A stretch of DNA of 64,000 nucleotides from contig JAFMOC010000420.1 of NCBI GenBank assembly GCA_019802505.1, positions 170,001-234,000 of the forward strand, in the 5' to 3' direction. Made by a program: the position numbers and the translations under genes. The DNA is from Corydoras sp. C115. Taxonomy: Eukaryota > Chordata > Actinopteri > Siluriformes > Callichthyidae. This document shows, one piece after another, positions 40,718 to 50,618 of this stretch; the first letter of the stretch is position 1; every line of letters begins with the position of its first letter. The notes below the pieces were generated by a model. The model saw only the letters and a list, made by a program, of their open reading frames with translations. It had not been told where the DNA came from and ran no database searches.

Positions 40718-41662
40718 CAGGGGTGCCCACACTTTTCTGCCATTTTCACAGAACTTGATATTTAATTAAAACATTCCAGCAAATGGGAGGCATAGTGGCT
40801 TAGTGGTTAGCGTCTCAGCGCTAGGGATTCCCAGTTTGAATCCCAATCTGTGTGGAGTGTCCATGTTCTCCCCGTGTCCGCGTGGGTTTCCTCAGGGTTT
40901 CCTCCCACAGTCCAAAAACATGGATTGAGGTCAATTAAATTCTCCAAATTGCCCCATATAATGTGTGTGTGTGTGTGTGTGTGTGCCCAGTGGTAGATTG
41001 GCGCCCTGTCCTGGGTGCATCTTCCCAGCGCCCGAAACGTTCTCCCCTGGATGGGCATGGGGAACCCCACCGCGACCCTAGTAGAGGATAAAATTCCACA
41101 TTCCAGCAAATACATGGAGAAAACTTGATTTTAGTACACCCAAAAGACCAAACACACAGAATACAGCACAAATGTAAAACAATCACTGTACCCTGCCTTT
41201 CCCCAAACAGAACATGAATATTAATAAAAGCAAATTCATTTTAAGTTTGACATTGTAAAAAAAAGAATATTCATCCTCCCACTCTAAATAAAAGTGGTAT
41301 TTTAATTATTTTGGTCATTCACTCATCTTGTCAATCAAATAAAGTGCAAAAACACAAACAGAAATCTAATGTAATGTAATGTAAATCTAATGTAGATGAT
41401 TCTTAATGCAGTGCTTCGGATTTAGGCACGGTCGTGGTCACGTGCCAGTTTTGGGAACAGTGAGACCGCTCGCTTGCACAATCATAGAGATCGCGATTCA
41501 GAATGAATCACATTGTGTGTGTGAAATGTGTGCACACGTGTGTATAAGTGCGTCCGATACTGTGCTGTAAAAAAAGTGCTGATACGTGATAAATGCTTTT
41601 TTTTTTTCAAACCTCCATCGCAATCTACCTGACACCCCTGATCGAAGTATTGGGCACCCCTG
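40718..41662. mobile_element. Non-autonomous hAT-type element with 8-bp TSD
   Basis: Left end CAGGGGTGCCCACAC and right end ATTGGGCACCCCTG are inverted repeats. ATGTAAAC is duplicated exactly at 40710-40717 and 41663-41670; an 8-bp duplication is the hAT signature. Apart from a nested SINE (40785-41097) the element is about 630 bp with no transposase. The right half (GATCGCGATTCAG, CCTCCATCGCAATCTACCTG) matches a second copy in opposite orientation at 59101. Confidence 0.9.
40785..41097 (+). mobile_element. SINE nested in the hAT element, 14-bp TSD
   Basis: GGGAGGCATAGTGGCTTAGT head, a short head deletion, standard body, a (GT)n tract, and tail ending AGTAGAGGATAAAATTCC. ACATTCCAGCAAAT is duplicated exactly at 40771-40784 and 41098-41111. 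Confidence 0.93.
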
Positions 41663-41670
41663 ATGTAAAC

Positions 41671-42640
41671 AATGCTCAGCTCCCTTGGTAAAGAAAATCA
41701 CCTGGCTCTGAAGACTCTGCAAACGGCGAGCAGTAACTAGAGACCAGTGCAGTGTTTTTGCACCATTCACAGGTGATATTAATGCAGTCCCCTTCCCCGT
41801 GTCTTATAGACTAGATCTGTGTCATGGTCTGCATCGAAGGATACTAGGCCCAAGAGCTGAATGGCAAAGTCCAGAATAGAGTTTGTTAACTATGTCTACG
41901 TAAAAAACACAACAGTCACTTAACTTGCACTGGGTATGTCCACCGAATCCAGAGACAGTCCAGTTTATTTTCCAAGTAACAGACATTTTAGAGCAGAGTG
42001 GACGGGACCAGCAGACAGCTCTAGTTATCCTTTAGTTTAGCATGAAATGCGGCACACTTCATATGCTTCCATCTCCTCAAGCACCACTTTCGTGGGCCAC
42101 CCTTCCTGTCAGCAATCTTAGGAAATGCCCTGGATCTTAGCAAGACTAGCATGCTTAGTTCCTTTCATCTGGAAATTATTTGAGAGTGTGTGTTATTGTT
42201 ATTTTTTTTAATTTTGAAAGGGTAATTTTAGGACAATTGTAGACCTTGGACCTGGTTGTTCTTGTATCTTGCATAATTAAAAGTTTAGGTAGGTTTGGCA
42301 ACAATTACAAACAATAAAGCTCTGCATTTTGTTGTATTAAAGCACTTGCTTCTTTGATGTATCTTGTACTTCGGGGCATGAAGTTTTATCATTATTTTTT
42401 TATTTATTAATTGATTAATTTTTCTTAACACAAACATACAAATACTCATGCATTACAAGTTTATGCACAATTTGTTCCTTTCTATTTTTTGATCAACATG
42501 TGATTTGATGTTGAAATATTTTCCAATTAGGATATTGACATATGCTGACAGATATGCTGATACATTTGCATTTTCTGAGGATCTTTTCTTTTTTCATATG
42601 GGTTTAGCAAATTTAGTACTATTCTACAAATCACTCAACG
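41671..42640. other. No recognised gene
   Basis: The segment 41820-42110 begins TGTCATGGTCTGCATCGAAG and could be an LTR relic, but no second end or partner was found. The rest is AT-rich. No credible ORF. Confidence 0.4.
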
Positions 42641-42652
42641 TTGTGTTTTAAA

Positions 42653-43009
42653 ATGTCTCTTAAAAATATAATTTTATGCATATTGAAAAATTCTTAGTTA
42701 TTTTTGTAATAGTGTCAGGTAAGTAAATAAGGTTTATCAGGTTTATTTATTGTAACATTATATATCACAATTTACCTAATCTATGGTTTATCATATAAAA
42801 TTATTTTTTTAACCAGGCAATTTTGCAGATAAATTTTTTTTAAAAGAACAACATTCCAGCACAATTAGAAAGGAAAGTAAATTTATCAGTCTACAATGTT
42901 TATGCTCATAAAACAGACAGCAATAATATTTTGCTCTCCTGGTACAAACAGAAATTAAACAGTGAACCACAGATTTTATTGTTTAAGGTTACAGGGAATT
43001 ATAATTCAG
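42653..43009 (+). pseudogene. Immunoglobulin-type V segment pseudogene
   Basis: A leader-like exon ATGTCTCTTAAAAATATA (42653-42718) contains an in-frame stop and ends CAG|GTAAGT. After a short intron, AACCAG ends at 42816 and a degenerate V exon follows. About 42893-43009 reads AHKTDSNNILLSWYKQKLNS then EPQILLF, a typical framework-2 block with WYKQ. The N-terminal framework is frame-shifted, no YYC end is found and no recombination signal follows. It is a different V subfamily from segments 1 and 2. Assignment to the TCR alpha/delta locus is by neighbourhood. Confidence 0.62.
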
Positions 43010-43279
43010 AAAGCACTTCAAAATGTCAATTTTTGCTTATGGATTCTGTTTTATGGTTCTCAAAATTTTAGGAACTATTTTGACGCCATTAACTTCAACT
43101 ATGGATTGTTTCACAGCATCAGGCCAGTGAGCACAAGGGCAGAGGTAAATAGTTATTTTAGACATTTAAATGCTGCAGTGTCTGTGGTCCAACTAAAATA
43201 TGAACGTCCTGTAGACGTTGGCAAATTCTGGGAAGCATTGTGTTAAAAATTCCTCTAATCAAACCTCATCATGATTTCC
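43010..43279. other. No recognised feature
   Basis: A 94-codon open frame at 42962-43246 continues from the V pseudogene in another frame but has no domain I can name. Confidence 0.4.
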
Positions 43280-44054
43280 AGGTTCGGCACGTGCTGATTC
43301 ACCCGATTATTATTTATTATTATAGTTCAGGTGCATCCCCTTCCTTCTTAAAACACTTCCTCATATTTAGCCTACAGGGATTCACACTTCCGTGCGAAGG
43401 ATCTTTGTTCCAGTCGCCATTCTGCTAGCCTTGGGTGCTATGACCTAGTTCTCACGCACCTGCTTGACACAGCGAAGTTCCTTGAAGTCCGGTCATGACT
43501 CTACGGGTTCCTGGGGTCCTTTTAGTTTGTTTTTTGTTAAGTTTCATAAAAAACTGTCAAAAGTCGGTGGTTTTGTTCCAAAAGAATTTAATGCGTTTTA
43601 ATGAATAAACAAACAAATTTATTCAGTAAATATTTGTATCGCTTCTCATTTTGGCATGCCACTGACAGTTGTTTAGTTTGTCACCTGATTACCGTTTGCT
43701 AACAGGTGCTCGTGACGATGTTTTCGCTTCCCTCTCCTTCAGACACGGTCCCGTCGGATGGCTTCTTGGCAGTACGCGCTCCACCGGCTGAAGTCGATTG
43801 ACGTGACCCAATCCTCATGCAGCAGGAGGCAGCCTACTCCATGCCTTCTGCCATCACCTATGTCACCTATGTGACCTAGTTCCTTCGGTCATGTGAACCA
43901 ACAGATAGCCTTTTTAGTCTGCGGTGCTCTAGCTCCTGAGTTCATGTTTTTTTTTTTTTTTTTATCGCCATCCTTTTGTTTCACCTGCCCCTGCAGTCCA
44001 TATCCAGTTATGCAGCTTTGGCTGCATGAAACGGATGAAATGAGGCTGCTCTGA

Positions 44055-45845
44055 TTGCCCATTAACGCGAGGGGCTGCGCCCAGAGGTACAACGGGAGGT
44101 ACACAGTCTATTCACATTTATCTGAGGTTTTTAGTAAGGATCAGGCCAACACCTTACCTCCTAATCGCCCATATAACTGCACTCTAGAGCTCATGGAAGG
44201 AGCTAAGTTACTCTACTCATCTTTATTCGTCCCTAAGCCAGGAGAGGAGCTTTGCCCTTGTATTGACCACAGAGAGCTGAATAAGGTCATTAAACGCTAC
44301 CCGTATCCGTTCCCACTAATACGTCTCCACAGAGCTTGCGTTTTCACTAAATGGTACTTAAAGAACACATACAACCTTGTTCGCAAGTGGAAGATCGCAT
44401 TCATTACCATCTCAGGGTATTATGAATACCACGTCATGCACTTCGGTTTATCTAATGCACCCCCAGTCTTTCAGGCGTTTATTAACGATGTCCTGCACAA
44501 GTTTTTAGATACAGGGGTAATAGTCTACTTGGACGACATACAAATTTTTTCCCAAGACCCTAGAAAGTGACGTGGCATTCGTACTGCAGGTGTTATCTCG
44601 TCTGCTCCAACAACAGCTATTCGTAAAAGGGGAGAAGTGTATCTTTCACGTGAGCAAAATCTCATTTCTGTGCTCTCCAAACACGGGTTGGAGATGGACC
44701 CTCTAAAGATTCAGATGGTCCTTAACTGGCTTCATATCGGTGAAGGAGATACAGTGGTTTTTGGGTTTTGCTAATTTCTAATGTGAGTTTATCCCAGGTT
44801 TTAGTCTTTGCACGTTACTGCTCACTTCGCTGCTGAAGGGCAAACCCAAGGCTCTGCGATGGAACCCCGGGGCCGAGCGAGCTTACCAGGAGCTTAAGGG
44901 CTGCTTCACCTCGGCTCTCATTCTGATTCACCCAGACTGCAGTAGGCAATTTGTGGTGCAGGTGGGCGCCTTGTGTAGTGGGGTAGGTGACATTCTGTCC
45001 CAGAGAGGGGCAGACGGTCCAGGGCTTCGCCCTATAGTATATTTTACCATAAATTTAGCACTGCCAAATGTAACTACAAGACTGGAGATCGGGAGTTCCT
45101 CGCCATCAAACTAGCCTTAGAAGAATGGCATCACTGGCTTATCGGTTCCACGTTCTCATTCGTGAAAATTTGGAATTTCTGAAGGGGGAGCATTGTATGA
45201 ATGCCCGTTTGGCCCGCTGGTCCCTATTCTTCAACAGCTTTGACGTCCTAATCTCTTTACATCGTGGGAGGGATAACAGATTAGCGGAAGCCTTGTCTCG
45301 CCTCTACAGACCCGCTGAGGCTGATCTCAAGCTAGGCAATGCCATTAAACTGCCACACAGATTCACGTCACACGACGCGCTTTAGGTGCCACACGTCCTC
45401 TGCGGTCGTCTTATTACATGGGCGCACACATCTCCCAGCTAAGAGAACCTGGAAGTCAGCCGCACCATTCAGGTATTGTTGCTTAGGTACTGGTGAGAGT
45501 CTCTTCGTTCATTCGGAGGTACAGAGGTTTGTGCAGTCCTGCTCCCTCTGCACCGCATGCAAGACTCCGCGCACCCTATCGGTTCCTGTAAGACCGTGGT
45601 CCCACATTTCGATCAATTTTATCATGGGTCAAAATAGAGCCCAGTACGTAGACCTACTTGACTAGCACTAACGTAATCATAGGCTTCAGTGCTTAGTGGA
45701 GTGGGAGGGATTTGGACCAGAGGAGCGCAGCTGGGTCTTTGCTGAGGACATCCTGGACAAGGAGTTGATACGGAAATTTCACCGCGTCTCAGAGGACGCT
45801 CTTGTCACCAAGGCCACCCTAGAGGTCCACGACTTGTCTACGACC
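44055..45845 (+). pseudogene. Gypsy pol remnant (RT, RNase H, traces of integrase, chromodomain)
   Basis: ORF 44055-44570 (171 aa) is RT with LSEVFSKDQANTLPPNRPYN, LFVPKPGEELCPCIDHREL, YYEYHVMHFGLSNAPPVFQ and catalytic VIVYLDDIQIF. The RT end and RNase H follow in broken frames to about 45125. In 45125-45385, LEFLKGEHCMNARLARWSLF is the RNase H end. Integrase is reduced to VQSCSLCTACKTP and VRPWSHISINFIMG (45339-45665). A chromodomain is readable near 45693-45790: LVEWEGFGPEERSWVFAEDI then LDKELIRKFH. Confidence 0.85.
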
Positions 45846-46234
45846 CAGTCTTAGAACCTCCGTCTGGGAGGGGTAATGTCAGAGCTCCCACGGCTCTTTC
45901 ATCTCCCCGCCTATCACGCTCTGTTTCTCCAGCTTATTAATTTTAGTTGGTTCAACTTACACTGCCTACTTCCTTCCCTATTTTAGGCTTCCGGATGCTC
46001 TGCTTCCCAGCAAAGGATCTTTTTGTCTCTCACATTGTCGGCATGCCACTGACAGTTTTGTTTGTCCTGATCTCCTCTTGCTAACAGGTGCTCGGGATGA
46101 CACTTTCGCTTTCCGCTCCTTAGCCGTTGGAAGGTGTCTTGCCAGTATGCGCACCACCAGCTGAGGTCGATTGACGTGACCCAATTCTCAAGCAGCTAGA
46201 GACGGCCTATTCCATGCCTCCCGACATCACCTAT

Positions 46235-47015
46235 GTTTCAAGTTTCAAGTTTATTTGTCATTTGTGCAACGTGTTGGGAGATTTGCACATTGAAATTCTT
46301 TTGGTGAGACATCGGGGATATACTCTCTACATGAAAGAATTCAAATATACAAAAAAGTGTAGCAGAATTTAAACTATAAGAAATACACAATATATACACT
46401 TGTATGCGCTGTAAGAACATACATTAAAGTGACATAGTAATACTGCACAGGCAGTGGCTCAGTGTGTAAACAAATAAGGTGACTTTTTATGGCAAAAAAG
46501 CATCAAAATACTATTTACTGTATGGTGTAATTTAGCTTAATATTACAAATTAAATAAGGTGCAAATTACTGTATATAATAATTAACTATTAACTATATAT
46601 TACAAATTGAAACTATAAACATTATATTACAATTTAGCTATGAACATTTATACTATAATTTAACTAAAAGGTGCAGTTACTGTACGGATATCTATGACTA
46701 TTAACTATATATTACAAATTAACTATAGGTAAATTTAACAATTAAGTAAATTATTAACTTACAGGATGAGATGGTAAAAGCAGGAGTGTGTTTTTTTTTA
46801 ACTGTTCATTTTGTTTAGAAGCCTAATGGCTTGCTGGTAAAAACTGTTTATAAGCCGGGTCGTTTTGACCGGGAAGCTGCGGTACCTTCTGCCTGATGGC
46901 AGTAAGGTGAACAGTCCATGTGCTGGATGGCTGCTGTCCAGCTGGATTCTACAAATCTTTCTTGTGCTGCGGATCTGGTAGATGTCCCTAAAAGCAGGAA
47001 CGTCATCCACGTCCT
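46235..47015 (-). pseudogene. CR1-type LINE 3' fragment inside the Gypsy 3' LTR
   Basis: The left edge AGTTTCAAGTTTATTTGTCA is the reverse complement of a LINE tail. At the right, the minus frame 46798-47037 carries SHPAHGLFTLLPSGRRYRSF then PVKTTRLINSFYQQAIRLLN, the RT C-terminus shared with the LINE at 17932. Between them is an AT-rich 3' UTR. The LTR continues on both sides (CATCACCTATG before, GTGACCTAGTTCC after), so the LINE inserted into an existing LTR as a 5'-truncated copy. Confidence 0.83.
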
Positions 47016-47194
47016 GTGACCTAGTTCCCACGGTCACGTGAACTGGCAGATTGCCTTCCGCCTTTTTTCATCTGCGGCACTCCAGCTTCTGAGTTAGTGT
47101 TTTTTGTTGATCACCATCATTTTGTTTCACCTGCCCCTGCAATAAAGTTGTGGCTCTGAAAACCTGGAACTGTCTGTCTCGGCCGGTTGTAACA

Positions 47195-47425
47195 CATACC
47201 CAATCTCGCAACAATCATGAATCCTCTGAATACCTTCCTTTGTAAGGGAGGACATTGGCACTGGTCTGTGGAATTTAAAACCGCTTTAAGAGGGCAAAAA
47301 AACACCTTGTGTCACATAGTGTATTGACATGATGACATGACGATGACATTATAATCCATGAAATAGCATTGGCTTGGCATATGATTAGTATTGCCTTATA
47401 GGCCTTATAGTATTGGGGCACTAAT
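47195..47425. other. No recognised feature
   Basis: Short stretch between two Gypsy remnants. No ORF or repeat identified. Confidence 0.4.
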
Positions 47426-47429
47426 CTTC

Positions 47430-48470
47430 CATGTTTTACCTAGTGGAGAAGAAGCTTATTGCATTTACGTCACAGACGCTGAGCAAGGCAGAACAGAATT
47501 AAATCAGAATTAAAGGTGGAGCAGGGATGCCTAACGTGGGTCATAAGAGTCATCATGCCAGCTACTTTGAGACAGAGGATCCTTGAAGAACTGCATAGTG
47601 GACACCCTGGTGTGGTGAGAATAAAAGCCATAGCTCAGAGCTATATATGGTGGCCTAGTCTGTATAGTGCTATTGAGAAGCAGGCAAGGTGCTGTCCAGT
47701 TTGTCAGCAAATTCTCAAGTCAAGCCCCACTTCATCCATGGGTTTGGCCAAGTAAGCCATGGCAAAGAATACATGTGGACTTTGCAGGACCAACTGAGGG
47801 ACACATTTTTATGAAACTGTGGTTGATTCTCATTCTAAGTGGCCAGAAGTGCACATTATGGAGTCCACAACCACAGACAGGACTTTCCGTGTTTTGTTGA
47901 ATGTTTTCAGCCGCTATGGAATTCCTGAAGTTCTTGTCAGCAATAATGGACCTCAGTTTACAGCACAAGAGTTTGCCAATTTGCTGAAAGCAAACAATTT
48001 TAAGCACATTCATTCAGCCCTATACCACCCAGCCACAAACAGACTAGCTGAGAGATTTTTACAAACTTTAAAAGTGGTGTAGGTGGGAGTCTTCTGGTAT
48101 TCTTCAGCTTTTCTTTAGAAAAGGTTGGATACATTTTTACTGACCATAATACCATAATACTCCCCATTCAACAACAAAAGAGTTTCCTTTCATGCTTTTT
48201 TTGGGCTTACATCTGGATGCTGTTAAACCAAGTGACCTGTCAGCTGCTCAACATACGCAGGAGTCTCAAATCCTCCACAGAGCTACACATTCCAAACAGA
48301 GGCAGTTAGCTGTTGATTATGTTGTTTTGGCTCGTGACTATAAAAGGGAAGGAGAAATGGACAAAAGGAGTCATTGCCACCCAAAGCGGACATGTTTCGT
48401 ATACAGTGGATGTGAACTGAATCATGGTGGCGTCATTCTGATCAACTTCTGCCTCAACATAAATTAAATG
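47430..48470 (+). pseudogene. Gypsy-type RNase H end and integrase remnant, different family
   Basis: Near 47450 a trace of RNase H (KKLIAFTSQTLSKAEQ). The frame 47516-47755 has the zinc-binding HHCC module: ELHSGHPGVVRIKAIAQSYI then WWPSLYSAIEKQARCCPVCQ. WQRIHVDFAGP (in 47667-47900) carries the first catalytic Asp. The frame 47819-48082 has YGIPEVLVSNNGPQFTAQEF, where the expected second catalytic Asp is Asn, and NRLAERFLQTLKVV with the Glu. The C-terminal domain follows in 48192-48467 (YVVLARDYKREGE). No LTR was found for this piece; it is not one of the chromodomain copies. Confidence 0.83.
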
Positions 48471-48539
48471 CTTCAGGAAAATCTGAAGAATCAAATATAG
48501 TTGAATCATCTAGCATACCTACTGTGAAGGTGTACATTT

Positions 48540-48763
48540 ACAGCAGCTGTTAAGTTTTTTTTTTTTTTTTTTTTTTTAAACTTTATTTATAGAATTTTGT
48601 TGCTATACAAAAACTATGACCTGTTATGTAAAATAACAATAATAATAATAATAAAACTAATAATAATAATATGTGGCATATATGTGACAATTGTTTGCAA
48701 GGAGTGTAAAATGAAATTGAGGTACTTTGGAAATACGACAAATGTGCAAGCGTATTTGGCGTG
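48540..48763. other. Poly-T and AAT-repeat tract
   Basis: A T-run (48555-48577) and AATAATAAT repeats (48630-48671) followed by short unassigned sequence. Nothing coding. Confidence 0.5.
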
Positions 48764-49452
48764 TGTCAGATCTGAGCGATCACGCTACCGGAATGAGGAG
48801 GAAGCGTGATTTAAGGTTAACAGAAACAGTTTATTATTTTCCATGGGGAAACGCCCCACAAACGAACCACTGTCCGTAGGGAAAAACAAAAACAGAATAA
48901 ATGAACGTGAAGACTTGACCGCCGAAGCGAGGCGCTGTGAGCCGGTCAGTAGCGGTGGAGATCGCTGAGGACGCTGGGACGTAGTGGCCAGGAACGCCGG
49001 ACGGTGACGTCACTTATTTCTTGCGATCCTGGGAGCCAAAAACTGAACTGAGCATAGGCGCGGAGTGCGAGCTGCAGTGGCACACCGAGTCTTGACGCAC
49101 TCCGTGACCACCCGTGCAAGCAGACATCAAATGTGCCAACCCTCAGTAAAACAATAAAAACTCTGCGCCGAAGAGTCCGGTACGGCGGCTAAAGTAGTCT
49201 CTCCAGCCGATGGGCACACCTGAAACTAATAGTCTGGACAGGGTGAGTGATCCCGAGCGAAATGAGGAACAGGTGTGTGAATGGGCGAGTGTGGAGCTGC
49301 ACGTGGAGGAGAACAGGTGTGTTTGTTTACAAGGGAAAGTAGGTGTGTGCGGAGCGGCTTGTTGCGGCGAGTGACGTGACTGTATACATTAAGGTGGGGG
49401 CGTGTGCGGCGCGGAGGGAGAGGAAGAGGGGCGTGAGTGAGTATGTGTAACA
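48764..49452 (-). mobile_element. 3' LTR (689 bp) of a minus Gypsy element
   Basis: Plus-strand termini TGTCAGATCTGAGCG...TATGTGTAACA. Directly to the right is TCACCCCCCCCCCAG, whose reverse complement is a polypurine tract adjoining the LTR, as required for a 3' LTR in minus orientation. Pol sequence follows at once at 49453. Confidence 0.85.
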
Positions 49453-50610
49453 TCACCCCCCCCCCAGAAAAGGGTAGCTCACCCCGAGAGGAGGCCCGTT
49501 GAGACCTGGCCCGACGACTTTGGCGTGGCGGCCGACCACTAGGCCGAGGGACGGGCCGGTCAGGGTGATCCCGGTGGAACTCCCGGGCAGATTGGGGTCC
49601 AAAATGTCCTCCGCAGGGATCCAGCTCCTCTCCTCAGGTCCGAACCCCTCCCAGTCCACCAAATACTGCACCTTGCCCCGGCGGGAATCCAACAGAGAGG
49701 CCACCAAGTAGATGTTGGACTCCTGCTCCTCGTCTGGCTCTCTGTTGGATTCTCTCCAATTAATCTCAAGGGGACCTGCAACAAACGGCTTCAAAAGGGA
49801 GACGTGAAAGGTGGGATGCACCCGCAGGTGGCGCGGGAGCTGCAGGCGTACGGCAACCTCATTAATGACGGCCTCTACCCGGTACGGACCCAAGAACCAG
49901 GGAAGGAGCTTGCGCGTACCCCGACGACACCTGATATCCCGAGTATTGAGCCAGACCATGTCACCCACTCTAAACCGCGGAGTGTCACACCGCGAGCGGT
50001 CCGCGAAGCGTTTGTACCTCCGTATCACTGCCTCAACCTGCTGATGGACCTGGGCCCATACCTCCTCGCTGCGCTGGAACCAGGCATCTACCGCCGGTGC
50101 CTCCGACTCCTCCCCATCCCACGGTGCAAAGGGCGGCTGATACCCCAGGACACACTGGAATGGGGTGAGGCCAGTGGCGAGTTCTGGGCGATCTCTGCCC
50201 AGGTGAGGTATCGGGACCAATCAGAGGGATTGCGATGGGCATAGCTGGGCCGTCTCGAACGCCGAGGGCAGTCCCCTAAGGGGGAAAAGCTTGATTGCCC
50301 GGGAGAACCGATCGAGGACCAAGAGGATGGTGGTGAATCCATTGGAGATTTGCACCAGGTCAATGGCGCAGTCGTAGTGATGATGGGGGGGGGGTAGAGT
50401 ATCGGCGCGGTACTTGCTAAAAACCTCAGATAGGTTGGAATATAACTCTGGAACCGAGGAGGCAGCTGGATCCTGGGGGGCACCCGGGAGGCGGAGAACA
50501 GCTGGCAGGAAGACGGCCATGTGCACTCTTGCTGACACCGGGATGACCATGACCGGATTCGCAACTGGGCACTTTTCCGGAGTCCTGTCGAAGCGTTCGG
50601 GCTCCGAGAG
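49453..50610 (-). pseudogene. Deletion-derived Gypsy pol: RT start joined to integrase, then chromodomain
   Basis: The frame 49453-50220 (255 aa) is the integrase C-terminus: LTPFQCVLGYQPPFAPWDGE, FHVSLLKPFVAGPLEINWR and chromodomain YLVDWEGFGPEERSWIPAED. In the adjacent frame 50221-50634, LSEVFSKYRADTLPPPHHHY then DCAIDL (normally before RT) runs straight into ISNGFTTILLVLDRFSRAIK (integrase core). So the whole RT, RNase H and integrase N-terminus were deleted without breaking the frame there. A second deletion removes the rest of the integrase core (frame change near 50240). Non-autonomous. Confidence 0.85.
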
Positions 50611-50618
50611 ATGGTAAG

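Larger units (their letters stand above)
43280..47194 (+). mobile_element. Decayed chromodomain Gypsy element, plus strand
   Basis: The 3' LTR starts TGTCAGAGCTCCCACGG at 45877, right after purine-rich GGGAGGGGTAA, and ends GGTTGTAACA at 47194, interrupted by a LINE at 46235-47015. A degraded 5' LTR occupies about 43280-44010. It shares CGAAGGATCTT/CAAAGGATCTT, GGCATGCCACTGACAG, TCGATTGACGTGACCCAA and CATCACCTATG with the 3' LTR. gag and protease are missing; RT follows the 5' LTR almost directly. Confidence 0.8.

Noticed and set aside
41820..42110. Solo LTR starting TGTCATGGTCTGC
   Set aside because: No matching CA end, TSD or second copy could be identified by eye.
42962..43246. Framework-3/CDR3 part of the V pseudogene
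   Set aside because: No YYC or recombination signal in any frame; the open frame does not resemble V framework 3.
49453..50220. Host chromodomain gene (255 codons)
   Set aside because: The chromodomain is the C-terminal end of a Gypsy integrase and directly adjoins an LTR.
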